Positions 12,101 through 23,630 of a stretch of 64,000 bases of DNA are shown here, piece by piece. Under the pieces are notes generated by a model, which was not told the DNA's origin, did not search any database, and saw nothing but the letters and a program-made list of their open reading frames with translations. The stretch is from Ixodes scapularis (lineage: Eukaryota; Arthropoda; Arachnida; Ixodida; Ixodidae). The position numbers and the translations under genes are program-made. Location: NCBI RefSeq assembly GCF_016920785.2, contig NW_024609880.1, forward strand, positions 58,474,792 to 58,538,791. Direction: 5' to 3'. Numbering within the stretch: position 1 is the first letter of the stretch; every line of letters begins with the position of its first letter.

Positions 12101-13119
12101 AGATGCTAACATTCACGAAGCGAATTTAAGCAGTTCAAGATATTTCAGACGCCGAGCAAAGTTATTTGTAAAATTAAGTATGCCTACGACACCCTTCAGC
12201 GGAATATGGAAAGGATGAAATCAATAAAGAACCTACAGATAACGTAAACTTAATAAGAAGGGAAACGGCAAGCTTCCCTTGATGACTAAAATTATAAACT
12301 GAACGGAGTTCCACTGCTCCAGGTTATTGCAAAAAGTCGGGATCAAACTGCAGAAAGTTCTTAAAATATTTTAAAAAAAAATGAACTTTTAGAGAATTAC
12401 CACGAACTGGGGGAATTGTCCCCTCCTTAGAGAGATCACTAGAGCGTGAAAGAGTTGAAACCTGGCTGTGATAAAAGGCACCAATGGTGGACTTCGCCCT
12501 GAAAGACAGAAGTAAAATAAAAACATACACACACAATAGAAGTTCTAGGCCCAGCGATTTTCCTTTTTTCTAAGTTTAGTCTATTTTCGTTTGTCATGAA
12601 CGTAAATTATTATCTCCTTCTTTTTGCGGGGAAGAGGAGTCTACTTCTGGAAGGTACATTTTTTTCTATTTATATGGTTTCATAATAAAATATATTTAGT
12701 CATTATAAGCTGCGCCGTAGGCTCAACGAGGCAAACGATTTGGAACACACAGATAATAGGAAATGCGAATATTTTTTTTTCTCCGCTTTTTCATCTTTTG
12801 TCCCAGACGTATTTTAGAAACTAAACCGGAGACTCCAAGATTGCGGTCGCCGGTTTAGTTTTCCGATGAAAGGCTTTTATCGAACACTTTCTTTCACTTT
12901 ATTTCTACGTGCGCACGTTAGCGAACCGTGTGCCCTATCATATCCCAGTCTTTTTACTTAATAATCACTTTCTTTTTATTCTTGAACGTGCGACCTTTTG
13001 TCTCGCTTGTTCTGGGGGATTTTTCGGAAGTACATTTTTTTCAATTGGACCGACTTTTGAACTTTAGCGCCTTTGTTCCTCAGTGAAGTCGTCGGAATTG
13101 GCGGTTTGCTTCGGAAAAC
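9117..13119. other. AT-rich non-coding stretch
   Basis: Nothing beyond low-complexity tracts was recognised: A-runs, an (ACAAA)n run near 11823-11843, and T-runs. Chance frames of 65-80 codons show no motif. Confidence 0.5.
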
Positions 13120-13142
13120 AATATATATATATATATATATAT
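13120..13142. repeat. (AT)n microsatellite
   Basis: About eleven uninterrupted AT dinucleotides. Confidence 0.95.
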
Positions 13143-13368
13143 TGGAATACAATTGAAAACGTGCCTATTTAAAGTTTAAAATGAGTTTGAAAAAAGTTAC
13201 TTTCTGGATCTTAACTAATACGAAACTGAAATTGGAAGTTTGCTTCAATGTCGATTGTGTTTCGCACATCTTAAGAAGCAATTGGAAAAGCTACTGGCGA
13301 ATGCTTTTTAGAAGGGGCGGTTTCGGGTGTGTTCCTACGACCTAGCTATTAAAGGCACCCTCCCCACT

Positions 13369-13383
13369 CCCCCCCCCCCCCCC
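13369..13383 (+). repeat. Poly-C tract, 15 bp
   Basis: An uninterrupted C run; one of several homopolymer C/G tracts in the window (see findings). Confidence 0.95.
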
Positions 13384-14444
13384 TCAGTGCCAGGCAGGGG
13401 TCCGTTATGATTGGCTCTTCCAGGCTTCCATATATTTCTTCCACCCTTTACTCAGACGATGAGAGCTTTTTCTAAAGGACAAAGTAAAGAATAGAAGATC
13501 ACGTAAGTCGAACACTAACTTTAGGCTCCCATACACAAAAATGAACCTCGTGAATGTGTTTTGTATGCCTGTTTGAGGTTGCGCCTGGTTTTTTGTAGGG
13601 TAAAAATATCATTCAACTTTCTGTGTTTATAGTTGTCGCAAGGTTTCCGACAGCTGCGGGTTTTTATTTTGTTTGTTATCTCCTCGCTCTTTTCTCAGAA
13701 TGCACCGAAGTCTTTTTATTAAATCTCAGTATTTATTTTATGTATATTGCACAAAACAGATTAGTAACTGGCTTAGGGGGAGTTCAAATATCAAGTGTCA
13801 GAGGGAAACACTGACAAACTTTGGCATCTTAATGTATAGCGGCACGCTTTTGGCGTAGCCTATACGTTATTTTTTTAGATTGCTCTCCTGCAGAACGCGA
13901 TGGCTGCTAATGATGGCTACCAATAGAAGGATTTCTAGGAATGACAACAACGCTTAAAACAAAGCTCTATCTTTAAAAAAAATCTACGTGAGCAAGCATT
14001 ACGTGCTAGTCAAATGTCATGCTCTTTTCTCTGCGCATATCGTACTTTTTCCGGGTCCAGTTGTATTTCTAGCTTTGCCAGTCGCTGTGATTATCCACGA
14101 TTGGCTTCCTTCGTGTTCCGCACAAAAGGTAAACTCCCAGACGTCCTTGAGTTCCTGTTCTACATCATTCATTGTCGCCAACAACTTAAAAAAAAAAAAA
14201 AAAACACAGAGCGGTGTGAGTTCCGAGCGAATTATTATCGCTCCGTAAGCAATAAAATTGCAACGCAAAACAAAAGAATCGTGAAGAAAAAAAAAAAAGA
14301 AAGCGTAAACTTTATAAGCCACGTAATGCATTTCCTATTAAGGTGTCAGTAACTATAGCAACCGGCAGCTTAATGCATAAATCAGGAAGCAAACGATGTC
14401 ATCGTAATAAGTCGTGCCCTTTGTTCCTCGGACAGTCACTATAC
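13384..14444. other. AT-rich non-coding stretch
   Basis: Contains A-runs at about 14188-14203 and 14287-14300. The 104- and 112-codon frames run through these A/T runs and are not credible genes. Confidence 0.45.
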
Positions 14445-14674
14445 ACTTCGTTTCAGCGCAAGTCCAGACGCAGCCGACGCTACGAGCTAAGGGGGTCAGA
14501 CCAAGCAGCGTGAAAGGTGCAAGTCACTAGGCTTTTTCTGTTTATGATTGATTCAGCGATGACAGAACAGGTGCAAAAACGTGACGAACACCATTATAGT
14601 GCGCTTTTCATGCTGTCTGATTGGTCCCATCAGCTCGTGGCATTGGCTGATTCTAGACTTGGGGTGAAACGAAG
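14445..14674 (+). mobile_element. MITE-like TIR element, family copy 1
   Basis: Terminal inverted repeats ACTTCGTTTCAGCGCAAGTC... and ...GACTTGGGGTGAAACGAAGT bound about 230 bp. The left TIR continues as CAGACGCAGCCGAC. The interior matches a second copy at 26536-26783 (TTTATGATTGATTCAGCGATGA-type sequence, then CAAAAACGTGACGAACACC). No protein is encoded. A target duplication could not be assigned, so the superfamily is unknown. Confidence 0.75.
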
Positions 14675-15702
14675 TATAGCCACGGATAGACGAACGCGAC
14701 GCTGGCTCATCAAATCGAGATACGATGATTGTGAACGGATAGAAGAGGAAGAGGGCGGAGAGACGTGTAATTGGCTTCCTCACAATTCGAATCGCTATAT
14801 TGCAACAACCATCTAAACGCACTCTGTGATTGAGTAGAGGAGGAAGAAGCAGAAAGAAGGGGGGGTGGGGGGACTATGCGCGTGTGATTGGTTCCCTCTT
14901 AATTTGTTGTGCTAGTGTCGCATTCATGTAAACGCTTCCAGTGACCACGAACACTTGCAGTTTTTGAGCCGGTCGGCTACAGTACACATTAACAAATCTG
15001 AAGTGTCGACTTCCCTGCATAACACTTTTTAGCGCCAATCGCCCTAATCTATGGAGGGATTTCGGTGAATTACGAAACTAAAAATATGATTTGATATCCA
15101 GAAACTGTCTGCGCTGTGGTACTGATAGTGACGTCTCATCAAGCTAAATGCCGAAGCGTAGACTTTTTTTTTTTTTTTTTGTCTAAACACATTTTGAATT
15201 TTCTGCCTTCGCCGAACTTTGTCAGCAGATTGGAGCGATTGGCTATCTCAGGTAATATTGCTGGTCAGTATATCCGTTCCACATTTTGTTCTTGCGTAGT
15301 GCACTTGCTTTGTGTTCGTCCTGCACGCGGACAAGAGGTTCGCCACGTGGTTTGGAGTTAACATCGAAACAAGCTATTTTAATGCGTTTGCATTAGTGCA
15401 CTTGTGGCAGGGAGAAGAGCGTCCGTCTGTGGACAAAGCAGTGGGAAGAGAAGCGCGCGGCATAGAAAGCAGGAAAGTAGTGAATGACAAAGGCCAGAGG
15501 GAGGCGACGTCGTGGGTTGGAAGGCAATGAGCGCGCAGCGTGGTGATGCGTAAGGAAGGTGACGTCACGGGGCGGATGCGGGTGTGCGTAGCGCGTGTGC
15601 CTTGGTTTCTAATACAACATGGAGTGTGAAGCAGGTACTAGCTTTCGACGAAGCAACCGGCAAAAAAAATATACTAATAGTGTATCTCCATTGGAGGATT
15701 TA

Positions 15703-16124
15703 GGGAATGCGTTAGCATGACCCCTGGGGAACACCCACACCCCCAACCACGTCCCTATTTCGGGAAACGCTAAAGTCCTGTTCACTCTCTTGCAACCGAG
15801 TTCGACCGAGAGAAAGACAGAACTGGTTTTTAAGCCTTTTGCGACGTCTCAGGACCGGATGCGCTGCAGCGGAGCTGGTCCTAAGACATCGCAAAAGGCT
15901 TAAAAACCGGTCTGGTCTCTCTCGGTCTAGCTTGGTCACAAGGGAGTGAACGGGCCTTAACACTGACCTCGTAACAAAGTCAAAATGAAGCAGAAAAAAA
16001 ATAGAGGAAGCGAAAGGGAAAGCTAGACGAGAAAGACAAAACAGAAGAGTGAAGGGGTCAGCTTTGGCGTTTCTCAAAGGGGACGTGCGTGGTTTTTTCA
16101 CAAGGATCATGCTAACGCATTCCG
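15703..16124. mobile_element. Palindromic MITE with TA target duplication and nested hairpin
   Basis: The ends GGGAATGCGTTAGCATGA and TCATGCTAACGCATTCCG form TIRs flanked by TA at 15701-15702 and 16125-16126, as expected for Tc1/mariner-type insertion. Inside, about 15787-15950 forms a second imperfect palindrome: left arm containing CTGGTTTTTAAGCCTTTTGCG, right arm containing CGCAAAAGGCTTAAAAACCGG. The 132-codon minus-strand frame across it is a shadow of this structure. Confidence 0.75.
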
Positions 16125-17660
16125 TAAGGGTTCACCAATAGATGTTCCCATATTTTCGTTTTTTTTGTGGTGTTTTTATGCCATTTATATCTTACAAATG
16201 TTTGTTTAGTTTTTCGGTCTCTAGAGGATTTCTGTAGGGAGGAAGAAAAATCCTTCGCCTGAAAATTTCCGGGGACGAGAGGAAAGCCACTCCAACCCTT
16301 TCGTTGCCAAGAAGAACGTTCGTTAAAAGGAGATTTCGATTTTCTTAAGTCCCCCTAAAATAAAAAAAATAAAATAAAATACAAAAAAAGCTTCGGTCTT
16401 TTCAAAGAAAACTATGTTTATTTGTTGGAAAAAAAAAACACTCGTGTGCACTTACCGCCAGAGTTTGATCCAGGTAACTTAAACCAAAATCTATTTAGTT
16501 TTCATGGTCCGGAAACCGGCTTACCAAGTCTCTCGTGATTTGATTATCCGAGAAAAAAAAGTATTGCTTTTTTACGCTTGAAAGGAAAGTGGAGAAAAAT
16601 GTATATAGTAATAAAAAGGTTTTTGTTGATCCCGGATGCCAAACTAGGTCGCAGCGATCGTACCCCTATTACCATATTTGATCTTAAGAAAAGTGTGTCC
16701 ACCTCAAAGAGTGAATGAGATTCCGTCGTGGCGCGGAGTGTGATCACTTAACGCGAAATTTGTATGCAGCAGGGCAGGACCTGAACTCGAAATAATTCCG
16801 GAAGTGACTCGAAAAAAAGTAAAAACAAGCAAAAACGGCATGGCGTCCTGCTTAGGATCTAAATGCGTCTCAATTATTAAAGTCACATTAATAAAAAAAT
16901 AAAAAATATAGAATGGTCCTCGAGCTTCAATAAATTATTTATGTCTTGAGAAGTATGACCGAAACTTACTGACCGCCGTCTTGATAGAGTAGAAAGCATG
17001 CTGCAATCCTCAAATACACATATACACTGGAGTATCATCGTCGTTTCTGTCGGTCCACTTCCCTATGCGTTAAAGTTCTTCATTCATATTCACACAGAAA
17101 CAAACTTTCGCGCTTTGTTTTGTAATACACTTGCGCTGCTTGTTTTCACTACTTGATTAAATCAAACCATTCTTCAAAACGCGACCAATTTAGGTTTTCA
17201 AGCATCTCCATTTTAAGGCAACGATTTCGCGCAAACCATTCTGAATAACCGACATCTTTCTTTAGGTATTTTAAGATAAGCATGAGAATACTTCTGATAT
17301 ATCTTTCACGGTCAGTATTATAGTGCACTTTAAGTTTCGTAAACATTTATACAGGGTTTATTTTAGGCGGCCTTATCAACAACCTAATTGTCTTTCGGCG
17401 AAGGGCTTCAATGCGAGTAGGCTGAACTTGTAACGACATTCCCTATACTAATATTATTAAAATCTGCCAGTATAGGATATTTGGCATTCGTGAGGCGATT
17501 TTTCTTTTTCCATATACCGAGTGTTTCTTCGGATACTTAAGAAAAATCTCCACAAGTAAGTTGATTGACAAAAATCGAAACTCATTAAAGAAAAAAAAGG
17601 CCAGTCACGGCGAATTGCGAGAGCCCACTAATCACCAAAAGTGCAATTTTTTTTTTTTTT
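16125..17660. other. AT-rich non-coding stretch
   Basis: Only A/T runs, such as the AAAATAAAATAAAATAC tract near 16365-16382, and short frames without motifs. Confidence 0.45.
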
Positions 17661-17730
17661 AAGTTGTTGACATAAACATATGGTTTCAAACAGAAACGTG
17701 CTAAGCGCAATCGAAAATCTCTGTATCAGT
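17661..17730 (+). repeat. Dispersed repeat fragment (copy of 28095-28165)
   Basis: The phrase CATATGGTTTCAAACAGAAAC followed by AGCGCAATC-AAAA is shared, with divergence, with CATATGGTTTCAATCGGAAAC and GAGCGTCATTCAAAA at 28095-28165. Same orientation. Family unknown. Confidence 0.5.
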
Positions 17731-18465
17731 CAGTTTTAGGAGCACTTGAGGCACTTGAGAAGCAAGGAGGTGCCCTGGCAAGGCTGGCACTGCGAAAGCA
17801 AGCGCAATGGCATCGCAAGCCAACCGCATGCGTCACGAGTGAAATTTTAGCGCAAACTTACGCTTCACCCGTGCTTTAGAGGTCTACTCCGGCGATTTTT
17901 TTAGCTACCCTAACAAACTACACTGTCGGTATCACCGGCGTTTACCCTTTCCAGTATGCTATTTAGTATTGCGGAATTGATAATGGCATTGTGAAATCGG
18001 AAAATGACAATGTGTCAAAAATAAACAATCGAATATACCTGTACTTTACAGTGCCCTGACATCAGTGGAAAGCAGGCATGCCAGTCGAGCAAGCAGTCTA
18101 CAGCTTTTCTTCCGTGCTGTTGCGCGGGTAGTGGAGCGAGCTTCCAAAGCATTCATCTTACGCCGTCAAACTGCTTGTAATCTGTTGGGAACAATGTCTT
18201 CAGTCTAAAGGGAGAACCCATGCCTTCCACTGGTGTAACTTTTTCGTTGTTGCCAGTAGAGACATTCGGCATTAAAAAGACAGCGAGGACCTAAACTGAA
18301 AATTGAATAACTTCGCGGAAAACAGATATTCTGACCTAACCTAGGCAGCACACGGTACTGTGCGAATAATGGAAGAGCATTGGCAAAAGAAGGTTCAACT
18401 TAGCCAATGTGCTCACAATATAATATATGCCATTTTATAGAATCTTCAGTGATGGCAGAGCTTAT

Positions 18466-18896
18466 CCAATGACCAACCAATATTAGATGAATACTGACAT
18501 AAAATGGGCAATGTCGGCCTGTCAGTTCGATTCGCTTGCGAATATTGGATGAACACTGGCATAAAATGTGCAATCTCTGCCTGTCGGTTCCATTGCCTTG
18601 CGGATATAATACTGGCGTAAACCGGACAATGTTGGCCTTCGAGTACTCTTGGCTTGCTAATATTTGATGAACACTAGAATAAAATGGTCAACGTTGTCCT
18701 GTCCGTGCCATCCGCATTCAAATATTTGATGGGGACTGTCATAAAATGGACACTGTTGGCTTGTCTGTATCATTGGCTTGTCAACGTTGAATAAAGAGGA
18801 ACTTATAATGGTCAGTCCGGCCGGTTATTACCATTGACTCATTGATATTGTGAGAGCAAAGCGGCATATAATGGTCAATGTTAGCCTGACAATAAG
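18466..18896 (+). repeat. Minisatellite, seven diverged copies of a 62-bp unit
   Basis: Units begin at about 18466, 18531, 18593, 18649, 18711, 18773 and 18834. The consensus runs TTGGCTTGCTAATATT, GATGAACACTGGCATAAAATG, GTCAATGTTGGCCTGTC and GTTCCAT. Unit lengths are 56-65 bp and the copies are moderately diverged, so the array is old. The AATATTGG word also recurs at 22205-22520. Confidence 0.85.
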
Positions 18897-19399
18897 GTTG
18901 GCCTAATATTGGAGGCATGTTGGAATAGGCTGGTTTAGGTGTGTTCGTTCTGCCTCGACCAGTTGAAGTTGCTCGAGCTCTTAACTTTATTTTATTTTGC
19001 CTTAGCTTCAATTGTGCTTTGAGGGAACGCCAAAGTAGCCGACAGTTTTCCTGAAATTTATATCGCCCCTCTTTTTCGTTGGGAGTCATTTGATTTATCT
19101 TTGTCTCTTTTTAAGGTTGACATTAGGCTCTAAGCTAAGTTGGCAGCTTCGTGTCTGTCAGTTCCTGTTGTTCTCTTGCTCTAGACTTATCATCTCTAAG
19201 CAATCTCTGCCACATTGTTTTTTCGACACCCGGACAGCAAATACCAGCGCAGACAAACTGAAGAATTCAAGAGAGGGAAGAATAGCGGGAGAGGCGTGCC
19301 GACGGCCTCGGCACGGGTTGCTTACGAAGATCGCTCGGCCTGGTGCAAGACCCCTATTTCTCCCTGGGAAAGGGCGAGAGAGTGTGATGAAAGAGCAGT

Positions 19400-19420
19400 C
19401 CCCCCCCCCCCCCCCCCCCC
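19400..19420 (+). repeat. Poly-C tract, 21 bp
   Basis: Uninterrupted C run inside a GC-rich segment. The frames reading poly-Pro or poly-Gly here are artefacts of it. Confidence 0.95.
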
Positions 19421-19699
19421 TTCGTTTTTCCCACACGCCATCACCAATCTTTCAGAATCTCTCCTTTGTGAGCGAAGAGGACTCGGGGTCCTTGGGCGAG
19501 GAGGACTCCCTCCATTCCTAAGCTGACAGTACCGGGGGAGCTATGCGCCCGCCGGACCAGTCGTGACCGGCCCCGCACTCTGCACGTGGATACGGGAGGG
19601 AGCGTGATCACGTAATGAAAGATAAACGTGGGATTGGTTCACCGAGCAGCTTACGTCCTCTACACCCTCAGCTTAGAGACGACGGAGTCCAGCCCGCGA

Positions 19700-19716
19700 A
19701 ACACACACACACACAC

Positions 19717-19758
<42 letters not shown>

Positions 19759-19797
19759 GCGCGCGCACACGCACACACAAACACGCGCACACACGCG

Positions 19798-19829
<32 letters not shown>
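19700..19829. repeat. (CA)n microsatellite with CGCA interruptions
   Basis: About 130 bp of alternating purine-pyrimidine sequence, mainly AC with GCGCGC blocks around 19757-19806. Such tracts can adopt Z-DNA. Four overlapping frames (poly-Thr-His, poly-Val-Cys) come from it and are not genes. Confidence 0.98.
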
Positions 19830-21276
19830 GAAAATGACGTCGCGTCAACGAAGTCCACGCGATAAGGTAGGCTCTGGAAGACGGTGGGGACATTGTCCTC
19901 AATATCCAACACGCGCGCCTCCGCGAACTGCAAATGGGCAGATGCGCTTCGCAAGTTATAAAAGTTTTTTTTGGCAGTAATAGCTCTTTTCTGCAAGGAA
20001 AAATAATGGCAAGATCAACATGCCCATATCAGGACACCGTGGTGTCAGTTTCTAAATTGTTTTACCGCATTTTATTGCTTAGCGGACCGTTCTTATTGGG
20101 CCAAGCGGCTCGGCATCTCCGCAATTTACGCTACCCCAACTGGAACCGGAAATAGCGGTGGGTTCAGAGCTCCTATTATCAGCAGTGCATTTCGTCTTAA
20201 TGCCAAGTGCAGATTGCCAAGACCATGAATATTCTAGCGGCATCGCCTACACACCGATGAACTTCCTTTGTTAGGGCATACATGTGACCACTAGCTTCGC
20301 CGCACCGAGGACACGACGGACCGCCTTCTCTTCTATGTCATTGACATGGTGAGGACCTCTTTATTATCTTGTACAGGTGTTCTTGCTACGCGATGTAAGT
20401 TTTGTCATGATCCGATGAGTTTCGACCGTGTTGAACTCTGGGCCAGGAATCTCCGACGAGGGCAGCGTGTAATTCACAGCGATCGGCGTGAAGTGCCATG
20501 TACAGCGCTCTTTGTAAGTGATTTTTATTCTAATAGACCGTGATGGATGTTCTGAATGGTTATTTTTGTGTTCAAAGTCATTTTTACTTCTTTTTTTTTT
20601 TCGTTAAATAATAACTGTCTTTTTGGCGGTAGATGCGTTCTAAAGTAGGGTCCTCCCGGTACGTAGAAAGCCTAATACAGAGCACTGAGTGGTCCTCATT
20701 TGCCAAGATTCGGCTTGTTGGGTGGGACGAAAGTGTCAGTTATGTCACCGCGCAATGTGATTGTATTGGCCAGTAATTGTGCTTACTGGACAAGTTTTCT
20801 GCATGCGTGATTTATTTTAAATTCCTGATTCATTAAAGCGTCATGTTCTTCTCAACTGCCATGTTCTTTCGCATAACAGGGTATTGGAATGTTGATTTAG
20901 TAGTACATTTGACGCTGGTGAGCTGAAGAGGGAGGCCAGTGATTTGATTTATTACTTGCAAATAATATGGCGGCAATATGGGTATATTTATAACTACACA
21001 TTTTTGTGTCGTAAAAACCGTAAGTCTGAAAACATTTCTTTTTTTTTTAAATCAACGTAGAAATATATTTCTGAGCATAAGTGGCGAGATTGTAATTAAC
21101 CAGTCTTAAAGCTAGATGAAGGGTTGAGGGACACTTTGATGTTACTAGAGTATGGCTGAGCAATGTACGGATTAAACTCCCTAATATTTGATTACTTTTA
21201 ATCACTATCATCATTTTAATTTTGATCGGTCGAGATCTTAGTAAGAACAAGTCGGAAGAAAATAGAACAGTAAATG
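19830..21276. other. Non-coding stretch
   Basis: No gene or clear repeat recognised. Frames below 75 codons only. Confidence 0.4.
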
Positions 21277-21461
21277 CCTGGGACGTCTTGCAAGAAACAG
21301 CGTCTCAGTTGAGACGGGGGAAAAGAAAGCACTGTCACAGCCAGCGCACGAGCTTAGCGGGACTCGAACCTTAACTCAAGACGCTCGCGCGCTCCAGCCT
21401 TTGCAGTGCTTTCTTCCACCCAGTCTCAGCTGAGACGCTGATTTCAGCAAGGCGGCCCAGG
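21277..21461. mobile_element. Small palindromic MITE-like element
   Basis: CCTGGGACGTCTTGCAAGAA at the left is complementary to the right end, and both arms carry GCGTCTCAG(T/C)TGAGAC followed by a shared AAGAAAGCACTG. The arms are about 55 bp and the element 185 bp. The loop contains, on the minus strand, a GGTTCGAGTCC word like a tRNA B box, but no tRNA fold was found. No target duplication was assigned. Confidence 0.65.
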
Positions 21462-22204
21462 TGTCTTGCCTGCGCATCTATTTATATTATAGTACTTTTT
21501 TATCCTATAATACTCAAGTTTACTGTATACAAAATAACTAAAATATTTCACTGGAAAACAAAGTTTCTAATATGGAAAAGTAAATATTAAAAAAAGTCTG
21601 TAGGTCTTTCCGAGATTTTATACTTGAAGAGCAACTGAACAGATAAATAGAATAATTAATTAAAAGGCGGCGAATAACGAAGCTAAGTTTCTTTTTATAT
21701 TCATCATTCACAAGCGTAAGAGAAAACTGAGAGTGACTGAAGGATAAAAGATAAAGGGATATTTAGAATTTCAGTGGCATAGGATAGCTTATTGGTAATT
21801 GTAGAGATGTGGCCTTTGAAACCCTTCCTCTGAATCCAGGTCACCGCTTCTCTCCCTTTCAAAATCCTGTGGACAAGCCCCTGCGTGGAATCCCACCAAG
21901 TTCCTGCCCGGTTTGCAGCTAGCAGTGATAAATCCTCGCGCTCCTTCTTAAGTTTTCTGTAATGGAAATTTTAAATAAAATGTATTGACTTTGACCTAAC
22001 TTTGCATTACATGCTTTTATACCTGCCTGTTCGTAATATTGAGTTAAATTTTTCCACTGTTAATGTGGCTTGTCTACTGCAGCTTCCTTTTTAGATATAT
22101 ATATATAGAGTTCTACTGAACAATATAAATATATTTGAAGAGAAAGCTGCATGCCCGCTAAAATGGCTGCTGAAAATAGTTCAACCCGCGCTTAAAATCG
22201 GATG

Positions 22205-22520
22205 CCGAAATTGGAGTACCCGGAGCATAAGGTTGGGGGCAAATATTGGATAAGCCAGAGTTTAAACTCGGATGCCAATATTGGTTGTAAGACCCAGAAC
22301 CAATAGTGTGCAATGAAGGCTTAGGTGTTGGTTAAAGTGTGGCCCAACATTGGATTAAATGTTGGTTAAAAGGCGGTTCTACGATGGCATGAATAACGGT
22401 GCAATATTGGTTTAAATATTGGTCGAATCGTGGTTCAACATTGGCATTAGTGAATGATCGAACATTGAATCGGGTAGCGTTTCAAGAGCACCAAAGGTAG
22501 GCCAATATTGAAGCCAATTT
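22205..22520. repeat. Degenerate ATATTGG/ACATTGG repeat region
   Basis: CAATATTGG, AACATTGG and TAAATATTGGT recur at least eight times, often followed by TTAAA or TTGTAA. The spacing is irregular, so this is a decayed satellite rather than a clean array. The word is shared with the minisatellite at 18466-18896. Confidence 0.55.
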
Positions 22521-22819
22521 GGCCAGTGGAGGGCCCATGTTGTTACAATAATGCTGTGCTGCTTGGGATTATTTGGTATAATTTCCGCCTTGCACGTTGG
22601 TGGATTTAGCAAATGTTCACCCAATCGGGGACCAAGAACAAGTCGCTGGAGTACCCCATTAGGCCTTTCTAAAAATGACTGAATTAAGGGTTTTTGATAA
22701 CGCTTTTCATGTTTCTGAACCACATGTTTATTTTCACCAACCAAAAGCGTATTAGTAAAGTTTGGGTGAATATTTTCATAATTAATGCGCTTTTTCTTAC
22801 AATTTTTGACGGCCGCCAT
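22412..22819 (-). CDS. Unrecognised 135-codon ORF with strong start context
   Basis: On the minus strand an ATG in a near-ideal vertebrate/arthropod context (GGCAGCCATGGCGG) opens 135 codons, MAAVKNCKKKRINYENIH..., basic at the start with no recognised domain. Its 3' third runs through the ATATTGG repeat region, which argues that at least the C-terminus is not conserved protein. Possible readings are a first coding exon whose true donor lies upstream of the repeat, a transposon fragment, or chance. No function is proposed. Confidence 0.2.
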   Translation of the reverse strand: MAAVKNCKKKRINYENIHPNFTNTLLVGENKHVVQKHEKRYQKPLIQSFLERPNGVLQRLVLGPRLGEHLLNPPTCKAEIIPNNPKQHSIIVTTWALHWPNWLQYWPTFGALETLPDSMFDHSLMPMLNHDSTNI

Positions 22820-23099
22820 GGCTGCCACTATGTTCCCGGATAAGTCCTTCTTTTTATCTTCCGATTTATTTGTAGGGAGTTTTGAAAGTATTCGCAGAGA
22901 CTACCTGCATGCGTATAGAAGCATAAACATGACGGTCTCATCAATCAAAATTAGCCGCCCAACAATCCTGTTATGCACCTATTACCGCTGAAGAGTCAAC
23001 ACCGTACAACGAATCACGAATCAAGAAATGTGCTGATAGTAAGCCACGCCCAGTTTATATTCAGCGGTAGACAGCGTTACTGAGTACCAATATTGCGGA

Positions 23100-23280
23100 G
23101 TTGCCATTCCGGAATTAGAATGATTCAGAAATCATTCCGTATTTTCGCGACCCCGGAATGGAAAGGGAATGGAGTGCCGGCAGCGCTGGGAGGAACGGAA
23201 CTGGAATGGAATTGTATACCTTTTGCCCGGAATGGAGTGCACTCTAAGGGAATGGAATGGACTCGGTTCTTATGCCAGCT
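23100..23280. repeat. GGAATG-rich simple repeat block, left
   Basis: GGAATGGAAT, CCGGAATGGA and GGGAATGGAATGG recur with their complements (CCATTCCGG). It pairs with a similar block at 25614-25760. The frame through it is repeat-derived. Confidence 0.7.
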
Positions 23281-23514
23281 GTGTCGATTATACTCAAGGG
23301 CCTACGGGCTGATGGCGCAATTCACAGCAAATGGCTCTTTAAATAGCATCATTGCGCTGGAGGTGACTGACGGCTGGATTGCCTCACTGGCTTATGCTCC
23401 TTCGAGGATGAAAACTGAACGGTTGTAGACAGACAAGGTGCCGTTCCTGGCGCCGCGAGACGCGACAAAGCGGCTGTTGTAATCATGCGCGATTAGCATA
23501 TTTAACTAAGGTGC

Positions 23515-23630
23515 TGAACCGAACCCGAACCGAGTACCGGAGCAAAACCTTTAAGTTTAACTAAACCTGAACAAAACTGTAACCCAAATACAACATTTAA
23601 TATTGAACCCGAACCGGACCGGAACCGTAA
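23515..23630 (+). repeat. GAACC-rich repeat block, left
   Basis: GAACCGAACCCGAACCG, GAACCCGAACCGGACCGG and related AAACC/TAACCC words dominate about 115 bp. A looser counterpart lies at 24829-24960. Confidence 0.65.

Noticed and set aside
18466..18896. CRISPR-like regular repeat
   Set aside because: Whole 62-bp units are diverged copies of each other with no constant repeat/unique spacer pattern, and the DNA is eukaryotic.
19615..19996. Frames of 80-121 codons on both strands
   Set aside because: They are translations of the CA/CG microsatellite (Thr-His, Val-Cys runs).
21340..21420. tRNA gene on the minus strand (GGTTCGAGTCC word)
   Set aside because: No A box at the right distance and no paired acceptor stem; the word lies in the loop of a palindromic element.
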